Position numbers and translations under genes: made by a program. Of a DNA stretch of 64,000 nt, positions 16,737 to 25,565 are shown one piece after another. Under the pieces are notes generated by a model. That model saw nothing but the letters and a program-made list of their open reading frames with translations, did no database searches and was not told the origin of the DNA. The DNA comes from Alphaproteobacteria bacterium (GTDB taxonomy: Bacteria > Pseudomonadota > Alphaproteobacteria > Caulobacterales > Maricaulaceae), in contig WGNH01000008.1 in NCBI GenBank assembly GCA_016124665.1, positions 62,001-126,000 on the forward strand. Direction: 5' to 3'. The stretch's first letter is position 1. Each line of letters begins with the position of its first letter.

Positions 16737-17576
16737 ATGAGCCAGACCGCCCTCCCGGAAGATGATTACATCATCGGGGCCAGCCAGCAGGAAATCCTGC
16801 GCCTCGGCCAGCAACACGCCATCTGGCGCGAACGGGCGCTGGCCGGATGGCGGCGGGCCGGGCTGAAACCGGGCATGACCGTGCTCGATATCGGCTGCGG
16901 GCCGGGCCATGCCAGCTTTGATCTGGCGCAACTCGTCGGCCCGGCGGGCAAGGTCATTGCGGTCGATCAGTCCGCCCTGTTTCTGGAAGCCGTAAATGCA
17001 GGCGCGAAACAGCGCGGTCTGACCAATATCGAAACCGTGAAATCCGATCTGGGCCAGCTGGTCCTGCCGGATGATTGCGTGGATATGATCTGGTCGCGAT
17101 GGGTGTTGTCCTTCCTTGCCCATCCGCAAGGCCTGTTTGAACGCCTGCAAACCGCGCTCAAACCCGGCGGCCGGTTCATCGCCCATGAATACGGCCATTA
17201 TGAAACCTTCGGATTTTCCCCCGCCGACCCGGTCCAGGACCGCTTCATCGAGGCGGTGAAGAAGAGCTGGCGCACCTTTGGCGGCGAACCGAATATCGCC
17301 AAGCAGCTGCCGGCCTTGTGCCGCCGGGTTGGCTGGACCACGGAATTCATGACGCCGCATATCTTCACCACGCGGCCGGGCGAGATGGTCTGGGAATGGC
17401 CGGTCGGCTGGCTCAAATCCGACGGCATCGACCGCCTGGTGGAGCTCGGTTTTCTGAGCGCGGAAGATGCGGAACGCTTCCATACTGTCGTGCAGGAACG
17501 CACGGCGGATCCGGACAGCGTGCTGACCACGCCCATGGTGATCGAGGTCATCGCCCGGCGGAAAAACGGAGGCTAG
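16737..17576 (+). CDS. Class I SAM-dependent methyltransferase
   Basis: 279 aa. The AdoMet-binding motif I VLDIGCGPGHASFDLA lies near residue 45, the acidic strand end IAVDQS follows about 20 residues later, and the post-motif is MIWSRWVLSFLAHP. It resembles the UbiE/Methyltransf_11 type; the substrate cannot be predicted. Start ATG 16737 is preceded by GGGGAT. An upstream frame to 16614 has a low-complexity N-terminus and is rejected. The gene lies 9 bp before the LysR gene on the same strand, so the two may be co-transcribed. Confidence 0.88.
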   Translation: MSQTALPEDDYIIGASQQEILRLGQQHAIWRERALAGWRRAGLKPGMTVLDIGCGPGHASFDLAQLVGPAGKVIAVDQSALFLEAVNAGAKQRGLTNIETVKSDLGQLVLPDDCVDMIWSRWVLSFLAHPQGLFERLQTALKPGGRFIAHEYGHYETFGFSPADPVQDRFIEAVKKSWRTFGGEPNIAKQLPALCRRVGWTTEFMTPHIFTTRPGEMVWEWPVGWLKSDGIDRLVELGFLSAEDAERFHTVVQERTADPDSVLTTPMVIEVIARRKNGG

Positions 17577-17585
17577 GCCGGCAAA

Positions 17586-18476
17586 ATGGACCGCATAGAT
17601 ACGCTCCGCCTGTTTGTTTCCGTCGCCGAACTCGGCAGTTTTACCAAGGCTGCCGAAAAAGAGGGGATGACCCCCGGAGCGGCGTCCAAGCAGATCACCG
17701 CGCTGGAAACCCGCCTGCAGGCACGGCTGCTGGAACGTACAACGCGGTCCGTGAGGCTGACCGATGCCGGCGAGGCGTTGCTGGAACGGATCCGGCCGTG
17801 GCTTTCGGAATTCGAACTGATCGAGGACGGGTTTGCCGAGGAAGGTGCAGCCCCTGTGGGGGTATTGCGGATTTCCGCGCCGGTGGATTTCGGTGCCCGT
17901 ATATTGATGCCGGTGGTGGCCGATTACATGCGGAAATGGCCCGGCGTGGATGTCCGCCTGTCGATGGCCGACCGTATGGTCGACCTCGTCGATGAAGGGT
18001 TTGACCTGGCGGTCCGGATCGGTCAGTTAACCGATTCCAGCCTGATCGCCCGCAAGCTGGCTCCGGCCTGCATGTCGCTGGTGGCGTCGCCTGCGTTTCT
18101 GGAAAAATCCGGTCCGTTGAATTCGCCGGCCGATCTGAGCGCGCTGGACTGCATTATCGACCGCAACAAGCCAGCCGCCCAATTGTGGAAATTCACGAAG
18201 GACGGAGAGACCATCGAGGCCAAGGTCAATGGCCGCATCACGCTGAACGGGGCCACGGCCGCGATTGAAGCGGCGGCGCAGGGGCTGGGCATAGCCTGCA
18301 GCCCGAGCTGGTCGGCGCGGCAGGCGCTGGCTGACGGGCGTGTGGTGCCGGTCCTGCCGGACTGGTCGCCGGATCATCGTGATCTGTGGGCGGTCTTTCC
18401 GTCCAACCGTTATCTGGCCCAGCGGGTAAGGTTGTTCGTCGACCATCTGGCGGAACGCTTCAAGGACGGTCTCTAG
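17586..18476 (+). CDS. LysR-family transcriptional regulator
   Basis: 296 aa. The N-terminal winged helix is MDRIDTLRLFVSVAELGSFT and AASKQITALETRLQARLLER. The effector domain starts near residue 90 (GVLRISAPVDFGARILMPVV). The SAPVDFG/LAPACMSLVASPAF pattern places it in the CrgA-like LysR subgroup. The target is unknown: LysR genes usually regulate a divergent neighbour, but here both flanking genes run in the same direction, so it may act elsewhere or on the upstream methyltransferase. Confidence 0.92.
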   Translation: MDRIDTLRLFVSVAELGSFTKAAEKEGMTPGAASKQITALETRLQARLLERTTRSVRLTDAGEALLERIRPWLSEFELIEDGFAEEGAAPVGVLRISAPVDFGARILMPVVADYMRKWPGVDVRLSMADRMVDLVDEGFDLAVRIGQLTDSSLIARKLAPACMSLVASPAFLEKSGPLNSPADLSALDCIIDRNKPAAQLWKFTKDGETIEAKVNGRITLNGATAAIEAAAQGLGIACSPSWSARQALADGRVVPVLPDWSPDHRDLWAVFPSNRYLAQRVRLFVDHLAERFKDGL

Positions 18477-18542
18477 GTGCATGGCGGCAGATTTTATGGC
18501 ACCATGGCTGCACTATCGGGGAATATGCGCGGGGGGTGCTTC

Positions 18543-19352
18543 ATGAAACGGGTTTTGACGATACTTGTTGCCGCTGCGGGCCTGACGGCCTGTGCCACGA
18601 CCAGTCCGGGCGGCGACTTGGCCAGCAATGCTTTCGACTATGAGCCGCAGCGCTCGGCTGAACTTCCGGACCGCCATTTCGGCTATGAGATGCGCAGTGA
18701 TGCGGGCTGGAACGGTGCCATGATCTATGAGGCCACCGCGCACTCCATAGATGTCGATTTCACCTTTTCGGGGAATGGTAGCGAGGTCGCGGCCGCGCTG
18801 GACATGGAAGAGCCCTATCTCAATGAGGGCGTCCGCCGGTTCACCGGCCGGTCAGAGGATGGCCGCGACGTGTTCGTGATGTTGCAGGCAGGCCCCTGCG
18901 GCGATGGCGATCAATCATATTTCGCCACGCTGGTCATCGGGGGCGAGCGGTATCGTGGCTGTGCGTCAGAGCGGGCGGCCAATGACCGGTGGTCGAACTA
19001 TCTGGCCGACTGGATGCCTGCCATTGATCTGTGCATGGTCGAACTCCGGCATCAGGCTGACCATGTCACTTTCGCCTATTCCACCGCCAGCGGAACGGCG
19101 GTCCGGATGGCCGATTCCGCCGGCAATCGCTGGGAATGCATCACGGTGAATGATGCGCGCGTGAATGCGGTTGTTCCGCTCACCGCTGTCGATGTCCGGC
19201 TGGGCGAAGCCGATCCGATTTTCGTCCGCTCGGAAATGCCCGCGCGCGGGAATGCCTGTTATGTCTATGAAACCGTAAGGGAAGCTGATGGCACGCTGAT
19301 CGGGGCTTTCGGATATGATTCCTGCGCAGGTCCGCGCGCGCCGGTCAGTTAG
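18543..19352 (+). CDS. Lipoprotein of unknown function
   Basis: 269 aa. The start at ATG 18543 gives a lipoprotein signal MKRVLTILVAAAGLTAC with lipobox LTAC. The ORF could extend to 18477, but those 22 residues would bury the signal. The mature part is beta-rich and has five Cys (ACATT, GPCGDGD, YRGCASE, DLCMVEL, WECITV region, later GNACYVYE and DSCAGP), suggesting disulphides in the periplasm. No domain was recognised. Confidence 0.75.
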   Translation: MKRVLTILVAAAGLTACATTSPGGDLASNAFDYEPQRSAELPDRHFGYEMRSDAGWNGAMIYEATAHSIDVDFTFSGNGSEVAAALDMEEPYLNEGVRRFTGRSEDGRDVFVMLQAGPCGDGDQSYFATLVIGGERYRGCASERAANDRWSNYLADWMPAIDLCMVELRHQADHVTFAYSTASGTAVRMADSAGNRWECITVNDARVNAVVPLTAVDVRLGEADPIFVRSEMPARGNACYVYETVREADGTLIGAFGYDSCAGPRAPVS

Positions 19353-19387
19353 GCATTCCTTAACCGGCGCGGCCCAGTTGGAATAGC

Positions 19388-20221
19388 ATGCAGCGCTTCT
19401 TATTTTCCTGCCTGTCAGGGCTTGTTTTTTCTGCGGTTGCGGCTGCGGATATCACTGATTTGCGCGAGCTGGATTCGAGCGGACAGGCGGCCATTTTCAT
19501 CGGCTTTGATGATGCGCCGGAATTGCTGTCCTCACGGATCAATGGCCGCTCGATCGAACTGGAGCTTGCCGGTCAGCGAGCGGGTTCGCGCCGCATAGAA
19601 GCGGCCGGCGGGCAGTGGATCCGGGCCATTGAAGCCGTGCCGTCCGAAACCGGACAACTGATCCGCATTGAGTTGCCGGCTGGCGCTGACGGGCTCGAAA
19701 TCCTGCCGACAGAAAGCGGTTACCGGCTGAGCTGGCATTCCATAAGCGCCGAAGGAGGCCGGGAAGATACAGCCGGCACGGTGCTGGCAGATATGTCCGA
19801 AGCCCCTGAAGGGGGTGTGACCAGTGCCAACGCCTTACCAGAGGGCGCGCCGACGGATTCTGTGGAGCGGCAGGCTGAAACCATTGGTACAGCAGCGGCA
19901 TCAGGCACATCACTGGCGGCCGATCCTTGCACTCAGGCAGCGTCTGCCGTTGAAACCGATCCATGGGATATTGATGCGTTGACCCGCCACGCCGAATGTT
20001 TGCTGGATGCCGGGCAGGCTGATGAAGCCACCATCCTTCTGGAACGGGTGATCGCGTTCGAGCCGGGGCGCTTTGACGCCGTTATTGTACTGGCCGAAGC
20101 CCATGCGGCGCAGGGAGATGTTGATGCGGCCCGCGCCCTCTACGAACAGGCTGCCAATGTTGCTGCAACGGATGGACAGGCTATCGCTGCCCGGGCGCGC
20201 GCCCGGGACCTTGAGGACTAA
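19388..20221 (+). CDS. Secreted protein with C-terminal TPR repeats
   Basis: 277 aa with a signal peptide (LFSCLSGLVFSAVAAAD). Residues 20-120 form a beta-rich segment. A Ala/Glu/Thr-rich linker follows. From about residue 195 there are two tetratricopeptide units (DALTRHAECLLDAGQADEA, DAVIVLAEAHAAQGDVDAA). It is probably a periplasmic scaffold; the partner is unknown. Its stop overlaps the stop of the convergent thioesterase gene by 4 bp. Confidence 0.78.
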   Translation: MQRFLFSCLSGLVFSAVAAADITDLRELDSSGQAAIFIGFDDAPELLSSRINGRSIELELAGQRAGSRRIEAAGGQWIRAIEAVPSETGQLIRIELPAGADGLEILPTESGYRLSWHSISAEGGREDTAGTVLADMSEAPEGGVTSANALPEGAPTDSVERQAETIGTAAASGTSLAADPCTQAASAVETDPWDIDALTRHAECLLDAGQADEATILLERVIAFEPGRFDAVIVLAEAHAAQGDVDAARALYEQAANVAATDGQAIAARARARDLED

Positions 20222-21135
20222 ACAGTCAGCTCCGGTTTGCAAACCGATTGAAGCGCGGCCAGCGTTTCGTCATCAGCCTTGACCAGCTTGCGTTCCGTAA
20301 GATCCATAATGGCTGCGACACCCTGCATAGACCACAGCAAGCGCCCGCGGCGGTCAAATACCCAGTGGATGATGTTCCGCACATTGCGATCCGCGGACTG
20401 CACGCCCGAGCGAATGACATAGCCGTCGCCGATCGTCGGCCAGCGGCGTACGCAAATACGGCCTTCGAGAAGAGCGCCGCCGATGCGGATATTGCCTGAC
20501 GCATGGGCCGCATATTGTTCGGGAAAGGCTTCGGAAAAATTGGCAGCCGCGTTTGAAATCTTGCCCTGCAAGTGTTCCGGCATCAATTGCCCGAATGGGC
20601 CGCAATCTTCCGGATTGATGCGGCCGCGTCCGATCTCGGCCAGGCTCAGCGCATCTGCATGCTGTAGGCGAATGCCTTTTCGTGGGGGTGCCGACGAAAG
20701 GCTGCGGGGCCTTGCCTCTTCCGGAAGCGGGCTTTTCAACGATTCGAGTTTTTGCCGGATACGTTCGGGCCAGTCAAAACTCTTGCGGCGGCCCGCTACG
20801 CAATGGCGCAGTGTGATACGGAAGATGGCGGCCATCTTTCCCGATGCCGCATTGCGGACGACCACGCAAATGCCAGCGGTTTTCGATTTGATGCCGATGA
20901 CAGCGCCTTCGATCACCAGCGGCGTTCCCGGGCGGACCTCGCCCAGATAACGGATGACAATCTCACCCGGCAGCAATGTCGCGACGTTTCCCGGCCCAAA
21001 TGCGCCCGGCATGCCAATGCGGTCTGCCAGATCACCGACCGCTTCCCAGGCTTTTGCCAGATAGAAGCGGACATTGAGATGGCCGAGCTCATCGCATTCC
21101 CAGGCGTTGGCGCAGCCCCGCCAGAGCTCAATCAT
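20218..21135 (-). CDS. Hot-dog fold acyl-CoA thioesterase family protein
   Basis: 305 aa with a tandem hot-dog arrangement. WECDELGHLNVRFYLAKAWEA at the N-terminus carries the Asp/His-Leu-Asn-containing signature of 4-hydroxybenzoyl-CoA-type thioesterases (D..GH.N...Y). The second half (residues about 190-290) repeats the fold with less conserved residues. Role inferred: hydrolysis of an acyl-CoA. It sits 18 bp downstream of zur on the same strand, so it is likely in the zur transcript, an unexpected pairing. Confidence 0.7.
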   Translation of the reverse strand: MIELWRGCANAWECDELGHLNVRFYLAKAWEAVGDLADRIGMPGAFGPGNVATLLPGEIVIRYLGEVRPGTPLVIEGAVIGIKSKTAGICVVVRNAASGKMAAIFRITLRHCVAGRRKSFDWPERIRQKLESLKSPLPEEARPRSLSSAPPRKGIRLQHADALSLAEIGRGRINPEDCGPFGQLMPEHLQGKISNAAANFSEAFPEQYAAHASGNIRIGGALLEGRICVRRWPTIGDGYVIRSGVQSADRNVRNIIHWVFDRRGRLLWSMQGVAAIMDLTERKLVKADDETLAALQSVCKPELTV

Positions 21136-21153
21136 ATCTGACTCCCGATGCCG

Positions 21154-21582
21154 CTAACGGCATTTCGCGCAGAGACCGTAATGCTCCACAACGGAGCGCT
21201 CGGTTTCAAATCCGTCCGGCGCATTCCGCGGCTCGGGCGCACCATGCCGCTCGTCGACCGAGCCACATTTGCCGCAGATATAGAGCTCTGCACCGCCCTT
21301 GTCATGGCAATGAGCGCAAGCAATGTAGGCATTGAGGGCTTCCACCTTGTGGGCCAGCCCGACGTCCATCAGGAAATCCAGTGAACGGTAGACAGTTGGC
21401 GGCTTGGCAGACCCATCTTCCGACCGCATCTGGTCAAGAAGATCGTAGGCCTTGATCGGCTCTCCCGCCCGGACAAGCAGGGCGAGAACATTCCTGCGCA
21501 GCGGAGTCATGCGCATTCCGCGTTCAGCGCAATGCGTCTCTGCGTGCTGCAGGGCGGTGGTTACAGAATCACTATGAGCCAT
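21154..21582 (-). CDS. zur: Zinc uptake regulator Zur (Fur family)
   Basis: 142 aa. A winged helix covers residues about 15-85 (MRMTPLRRNVLALLVRAGEP, PPTVYRSLDFLMDVGLAHKV). Metal sites are Cys/His in YIACAHCHDKG and the structural zinc pairs CGKCGS and CAKC. The cysteine layout and short acidic tail match Zur better than Fur or Irr. It lies divergent from a TonB receptor with a Zur-type palindrome in the shared 103-bp region, so zinc repression of that receptor is strongly suggested, and autoregulation is possible. Confidence 0.88.
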   Translation of the reverse strand: MAHSDSVTTALQHAETHCAERGMRMTPLRRNVLALLVRAGEPIKAYDLLDQMRSEDGSAKPPTVYRSLDFLMDVGLAHKVEALNAYIACAHCHDKGGAELYICGKCGSVDERHGAPEPRNAPDGFETERSVVEHYGLCAKCR

Positions 21583-21643
21583 CTTGCGAAGATTTAATCC
21601 AATCGGGCTGCGAAAATCGAGCCCTGATGCTTGCCGTGTTCGT

Positions 21644-21662
21644 TATGTTATAATATCACATA
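21644..21662. promoter_or_regulatory. Zur box in the zur / znuD-like intergenic region
   Basis: TATGTTATA-A-TATCACATA, arms matching at 8 of 9 positions, close to the alphaproteobacterial Zur consensus (GTTATA-type dyads). It is centred 33 bp before the receptor ATG and 71 bp before the zur ATG, overlapping the probable receptor promoter. Confidence 0.75.
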
Positions 21663-21685
21663 CACAGATTTACGAGAGGTCGATC

Positions 21686-23830
21686 ATGTCCATGATAAGA
21701 TATGGTGTGTGTGTTGCTGCGCTGCTAGGTGCTCCGGTGATGGCGCAAAGTGCGGAAGAACCGGTGGTTGACCGCATTGTTGTGACGTCATCACCCTTGC
21801 AGGTGCTGGCGGATGAAATCGTAGGGTCTGCCACCATCCTGACCGCGGACCATATCGAAGAAAACCTTTCCGGCAGTCTGGCGGATACGATTGCGCACGA
21901 GCCGGGTGTTACCACGACCTATTTCGGTCCGGCCTCCAGCCGTCCTGTCTTGCGCGGCCTCGGCGCTGACCGGGTGAGGGTTCTGGTTAATGGCGTTGGT
22001 CTGGTAGATGCCTCGACCGCCAGCCCTGATCATGCTGTGTCTTCGGAGGCGCTGGAAGCCGAACGTGTCGAGATATTGCGGGGACCGGCGGCGATCGCCT
22101 ATGGCGGCGGTGCCATTGGCGGTGTGGTCAATGTGATCGATGGCCGCATTCCGGAACGTCTACCGGATGATGGTGTCGAAGGCCGCTTCTATGCAGGTAC
22201 GACGAGCGTTGACGAAGGCTATCAATTTGCCGGACGGAGCCGTTTTTCGGCCGGAAATTTCGTCTTTCACGTCGAGGGCATGCAGCGTGCTTCGGAAAAC
22301 TATGACATACCCGGCTTCGCGGAGTCGGCCCGTCAGCGCGCTCTGGAGGCTGAAGAACATGTTGACCATAGTCAGCCGGGTGTTGCTCTTGCCGAAGAAG
22401 ATGAGCACGGCCATGAGGAAGAGGAAGAGGCGTTCGGGTTTGTTCCGAATACCGATCTCGAATTCTCCAGCGGTTCGGCTGGTGTCTCATTCGTGGCTGA
22501 CTGGGGGTTTGTCGGTGTGTCCTACCGCACCAGTGACAGCGCCTATGGTTTGCCCGGTCATGCCCATGGGCATGAGGAAGAAGGTGATCACGGTGACGAT
22601 CATGATGATGGCCTACCCCTGATCGCATTTGCTGAAGACGATGATCATGATGACTCACATGGTGAGGAGGGCGATGCGCGTCTTATCATGACACAGAATC
22701 GCTGGGATGCCCGCGGCGATATCCGGTTCGAGGGTGCGCCAATCGAACGTGTAAGATTTTCGCTGGGTACCGGTGATTACCGGCACAGCGAAATCGAAGG
22801 CGATGAAATTTCGACGACCTTCACTAATGAAGGCTGGGAAGGCCGGCTGGAACTGCGGCACCGTCCCATCGGTGATGTTGAAGGCGCGTTCGGAATTCAG
22901 TCCTTCAGCCGTGATTTCGCGGCGATTGGCGCGGAAGCCTACATTGTTCCTGTGACAACGGCTGATACCGGCATCTTCATTGTTGAGCGTTATGATGCGG
23001 GTGACTGGGGCCTCGAAGGTGGATTGCGTTTTGAAACGCGTGATGTGGATACCGCAGCGGTTTCCCGATCCTTCAACACAACCAGCGGATCGGCAGCGGT
23101 CTTCTTCCGACCCCAGCCGGACGTGTTCCTGGCTGTGACAGGCGCCCTGTCCGAACGCGCGCCGACCGATGTCGAGCTGTTTGCCAATGGCGCTCACCTT
23201 GCAACCCAAGCCTTTGAAATCGGCGATGCCAATCTCTCGCCGGAACTGGCAACGTCCATTGACTTCACAGCCCGGCTCGACCGGCGCAACTGGTCTGCCG
23301 AAGGTGCCGTGTTCTTCGCAGATTATGACGGCTTTATCGGGCTGTTCCCGACGGGTGCAGAACAGGATGAATTGCCGGTTTTCCAGTATGCGCAGCAGGA
23401 TGCGTCCCTGTGGGGATTTGAAGCACGCGTAGAACGCGAAATCGGTTCCGCTGCGGGGTGGGATTTCCGGGGCGAAATGACAGCGGAATATGTCCGTGGA
23501 GAACTGGATAATGGCGGCAATCTGCCCCGTATTCCGCCGCTCGGCCTGTCGGCCATGATCGAGGCGGAGCGCGATTTCGCAACGGCGCACCTGGAAGTTG
23601 TCTGGTCGTCTGAACAGGATGATATTACCAGTTTCGAACTGCCCACTGACAGCTACACGCTGGTGAATACCCAGCTGGTACTGCGTCCGGTGCAGGACCG
23701 GGATGTGCGGCTGATTCTGGAAGCCCGAAACCTGACGGACGAGGAAGCGCGGCTGCATACCAGCTTCCTGAAAGACCTGCTGCCATTGCCGGGCCGGAAC
23801 TTCCGCGCGGCATTGTCGGTGGCGTTCTAG
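21686..23830 (+). CDS. znuD: ZnuD-like TonB-dependent receptor (zinc uptake), His/Asp-rich loops
   Basis: Outer-membrane gated channel, 714 aa. The start at ATG 21686 gives a signal peptide (VCVAALLGAPVMAQSA). The TonB box is VVDRIVVTSSP. The plug domain includes RPVLRGLGADRVRVLVNGV and ERVEILRGPAAIAYGGGAIGG. The beta-barrel ends in a C-terminal Phe (FRAALSVAF). Extracellular-loop candidates are rich in His and acidic residues: about residues 226-250 (EEHVDHSQPG, DEHGHEEEEE) and 290-330 (GHAHGHEEEGDHGDDHDDG, DDDHDDSHGEEGD). Such clusters bind zinc in Neisseria ZnuD. With the Zur box upstream, zinc import is the best assignment; the symbol is by analogy. Confidence 0.88.
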   Translation: MSMIRYGVCVAALLGAPVMAQSAEEPVVDRIVVTSSPLQVLADEIVGSATILTADHIEENLSGSLADTIAHEPGVTTTYFGPASSRPVLRGLGADRVRVLVNGVGLVDASTASPDHAVSSEALEAERVEILRGPAAIAYGGGAIGGVVNVIDGRIPERLPDDGVEGRFYAGTTSVDEGYQFAGRSRFSAGNFVFHVEGMQRASENYDIPGFAESARQRALEAEEHVDHSQPGVALAEEDEHGHEEEEEAFGFVPNTDLEFSSGSAGVSFVADWGFVGVSYRTSDSAYGLPGHAHGHEEEGDHGDDHDDGLPLIAFAEDDDHDDSHGEEGDARLIMTQNRWDARGDIRFEGAPIERVRFSLGTGDYRHSEIEGDEISTTFTNEGWEGRLELRHRPIGDVEGAFGIQSFSRDFAAIGAEAYIVPVTTADTGIFIVERYDAGDWGLEGGLRFETRDVDTAAVSRSFNTTSGSAAVFFRPQPDVFLAVTGALSERAPTDVELFANGAHLATQAFEIGDANLSPELATSIDFTARLDRRNWSAEGAVFFADYDGFIGLFPTGAEQDELPVFQYAQQDASLWGFEARVEREIGSAAGWDFRGEMTAEYVRGELDNGGNLPRIPPLGLSAMIEAERDFATAHLEVVWSSEQDDITSFELPTDSYTLVNTQLVLRPVQDRDVRLILEARNLTDEEARLHTSFLKDLLPLPGRNFRAALSVAF

Positions 23831-23889
23831 AATGTCTGGTGCGGCAGGCTGCCGCGCGGCGTTTCGTACACTGCCAACCAACATCGAAG

Positions 23890-23927
23890 CCCCCTAAAGT
23901 CCATATATCAATTGTGGACATAGGGGG
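23890..23927 (+). promoter_or_regulatory. Hairpin masking the Shine-Dalgarno site of ompW
   Basis: CCCCCTA (23890-23896) pairs with TAGGGGG (23921-23927), and GTCCA (899-903) with TGGAC (915-919), giving 12 base pairs with a 2x1 internal loop and an 11-nt AU-rich loop. The AGGGGG it contains is the only plausible ribosome-binding site, 5 bp before ATG 23933. The fold would therefore block initiation until melted or remodelled. There is no T-run, so it is not a terminator. Confidence 0.5.
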
Positions 23928-23932
23928 TTCCC

Positions 23933-24553
23933 ATGAAATCGATTTTATTCGCCGCAGCAATTGCCAGTGTTCTCGGTTGCGGTGCATCGTTTGCGGATCA
24001 GGGTGACTGGCTCATTCGCGGACGCTTGCTGAATGTTTCACCGAATGAAAGCGCAACCATCAACCCGATTGGCGGCGATGTTGATATCGATACCAGCTTC
24101 GTACCTGAGCTGGACATTTCCTACTTCTTCACCGACCGGATTGCCGCTGAGCTCATTCTCGGCGTTACGCCACATGACGTCATGGCTGTGGGAACGGCTG
24201 CGGGGAATGTGGATCTGGGCGATGTCACGCTTCTACCGCCTACCCTGACGCTGCAGTACCATTTCCTGCCTGAAGGCACGATTCACCCGTATGTTGGGGC
24301 CGGGATCAACTACACGGTCTTTTTCAACGAAGACCTTCCGGCAGGAGGCATTGCGACGTCTATCAATTATGACAACAGCTTTGGTCTCGCATTGCAGGGC
24401 GGTATAGACTTCGATGTCAACGAAAACTGGTTTTTCAATGTTGACGTCAAATACATCGATATCAATACCGATGTGACCATCAACAATGCGATCACGGCGG
24501 ATGTTGATATTGACCCGTGGGTCTTCGGGATCGGCATTGGCCGTCGTTTCTAG
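23933..24553 (+). CDS. OmpW-family outer-membrane protein
   Basis: 206 aa, an 8-stranded beta-barrel. It has a signal peptide (ILFAAAIASVLGCGASFAD). OmpW signatures are DWLIRGRLLNVSP near the N-terminus, LPPTLTLQYHFLP and HPYVGAGINYTVFF in the middle, and the C-terminal strand WVFGIGIGRRF ending in Phe. OmpW barrels have a narrow hydrophobic channel. It lies 102 bp after the zinc receptor, behind a strong hairpin, and is followed by its own terminator. Confidence 0.9.
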   Translation: MKSILFAAAIASVLGCGASFADQGDWLIRGRLLNVSPNESATINPIGGDVDIDTSFVPELDISYFFTDRIAAELILGVTPHDVMAVGTAAGNVDLGDVTLLPPTLTLQYHFLPEGTIHPYVGAGINYTVFFNEDLPAGGIATSINYDNSFGLALQGGIDFDVNENWFFNVDVKYIDINTDVTINNAITADVDIDPWVFGIGIGRRF

Positions 24554-24576
24554 CCGTTTTCGAAATGTCACACCTG

Positions 24577-24610
24577 ATGGCCGTTCGGCAGTCCGCCGGA
24601 CGGCCATTTA
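24577..24610 (+). terminator. Terminator-like hairpin after ompW
   Basis: ATGGCCGT-TCGGC, AGTCC loop, GCCGG-ACGGCCAT followed by TTTA. The stem is strong, but the T-run is short. Confidence 0.6.
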
Positions 24611-24692
24611 ACGTCTGGGTGACGCTCTCCGTTGTGATATGCGCTTCAATTCGCTATCTAGCCCCAAATCTTGAAACCCAAAGGACGACGCC

Positions 24693-25469
24693 ATGGCTGA
24701 CGCCCCTGCCAACCAACCGCTTTCCGGACAGGTTCCCCTGTACAAAAAGCCGGAGCCCCTGAACAAGGAAAAGCACCGCAAATTCGGCATGTCACCGCCG
24801 AAAGAGCCGTTTGCCTTCCTGAAGGATGCACATTTTCTTCCGGCCATCGTCGGCGAGTTCTCGCAATATGCCGGTTTCTTTCCGGTCATCTTTCTTGGCG
24901 AGAAACGTTTGCCGGTCGTGGTGATGGGACTGAACCGGGGTGAAAATCTCTTCGTCGATGCCGATGGAAACTACGAACAGGACACGATGCTTCCGGCCTT
25001 TGCCCGCCGCTATCCATTCGTCAGTGCCTCCAACGGTCCCGATCAGCCGTCAACGGTCTGCATCGACATCGAAGCTGACGGTATTGGTGAGAACGCCCAA
25101 TTGCCTTTCTTCGACGAGAATGGCGAGCCAACCCAGGCCTTGCAGCAGGCGATCGATTTCGTCAGCGCGTTTGATGCTGATGCACGGTCAACAGAAATGT
25201 TTGTCCAGCGCATGCTGGATCTCGACCTGTTCGAACCGAAGGATGTCACGCTCAACGACAATGCGTCGGGCGAGAGCAAGAAGGTGGCCGAGTATTTCGG
25301 CATTTCCGAGAAAAAGCTGAATGCGCTGCCAACTGATGTCTATCTGAAGTTGCGTGATGAAGGCTTCCTGCCGGCGATCTACGCACATCTGATCTCGCTC
25401 AACCGGTGGGACCGTATCCTGAACAAGGCAATCCGCCGGCAGCAGGCGGCGGCCCCCAAAGCCAACTGA
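24693..25469 (+). CDS. SapC-family protein
   Basis: 258 aa, no signal peptide. The SapC family covers most of the protein, with blocks HFLPAIVGEFSQYAGFFPVIF, GLNRGENLFVD, FARRYPFV and MFVQRMLDLDLFEP. SapC genes are linked to S-layer loci in Campylobacter and occur in many alphaproteobacteria, but the molecular role is not known. No S-layer gene is nearby here. A strong terminator follows. Confidence 0.88.
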   Translation: MADAPANQPLSGQVPLYKKPEPLNKEKHRKFGMSPPKEPFAFLKDAHFLPAIVGEFSQYAGFFPVIFLGEKRLPVVVMGLNRGENLFVDADGNYEQDTMLPAFARRYPFVSASNGPDQPSTVCIDIEADGIGENAQLPFFDENGEPTQALQQAIDFVSAFDADARSTEMFVQRMLDLDLFEPKDVTLNDNASGESKKVAEYFGISEKKLNALPTDVYLKLRDEGFLPAIYAHLISLNRWDRILNKAIRRQQAAAPKAN

Positions 25470-25498
25470 CGTATTCAACACGCAGTGTTCACGAAGGT

Positions 25499-25528
25499 GC
25501 GAGAGGGCTAGCCCTCTCGCCCTTTTTA
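25499..25528 (+). terminator. Rho-independent terminator after sapC
   Basis: GCGAGAGGGC-TA-GCCCTCTCGC, a perfect stem, followed by CCTTTTTA. Confidence 0.9.
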
Positions 25529-25565
25529 TATATGTCCTGATGTCACCCAAAAAGAGTGACTGGAT

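Noticed and set aside
18477-18542. Longer start for the 269-aa lipoprotein
   Set aside because: It would place 22 residues before a clear lipoprotein signal peptide and prevent export.
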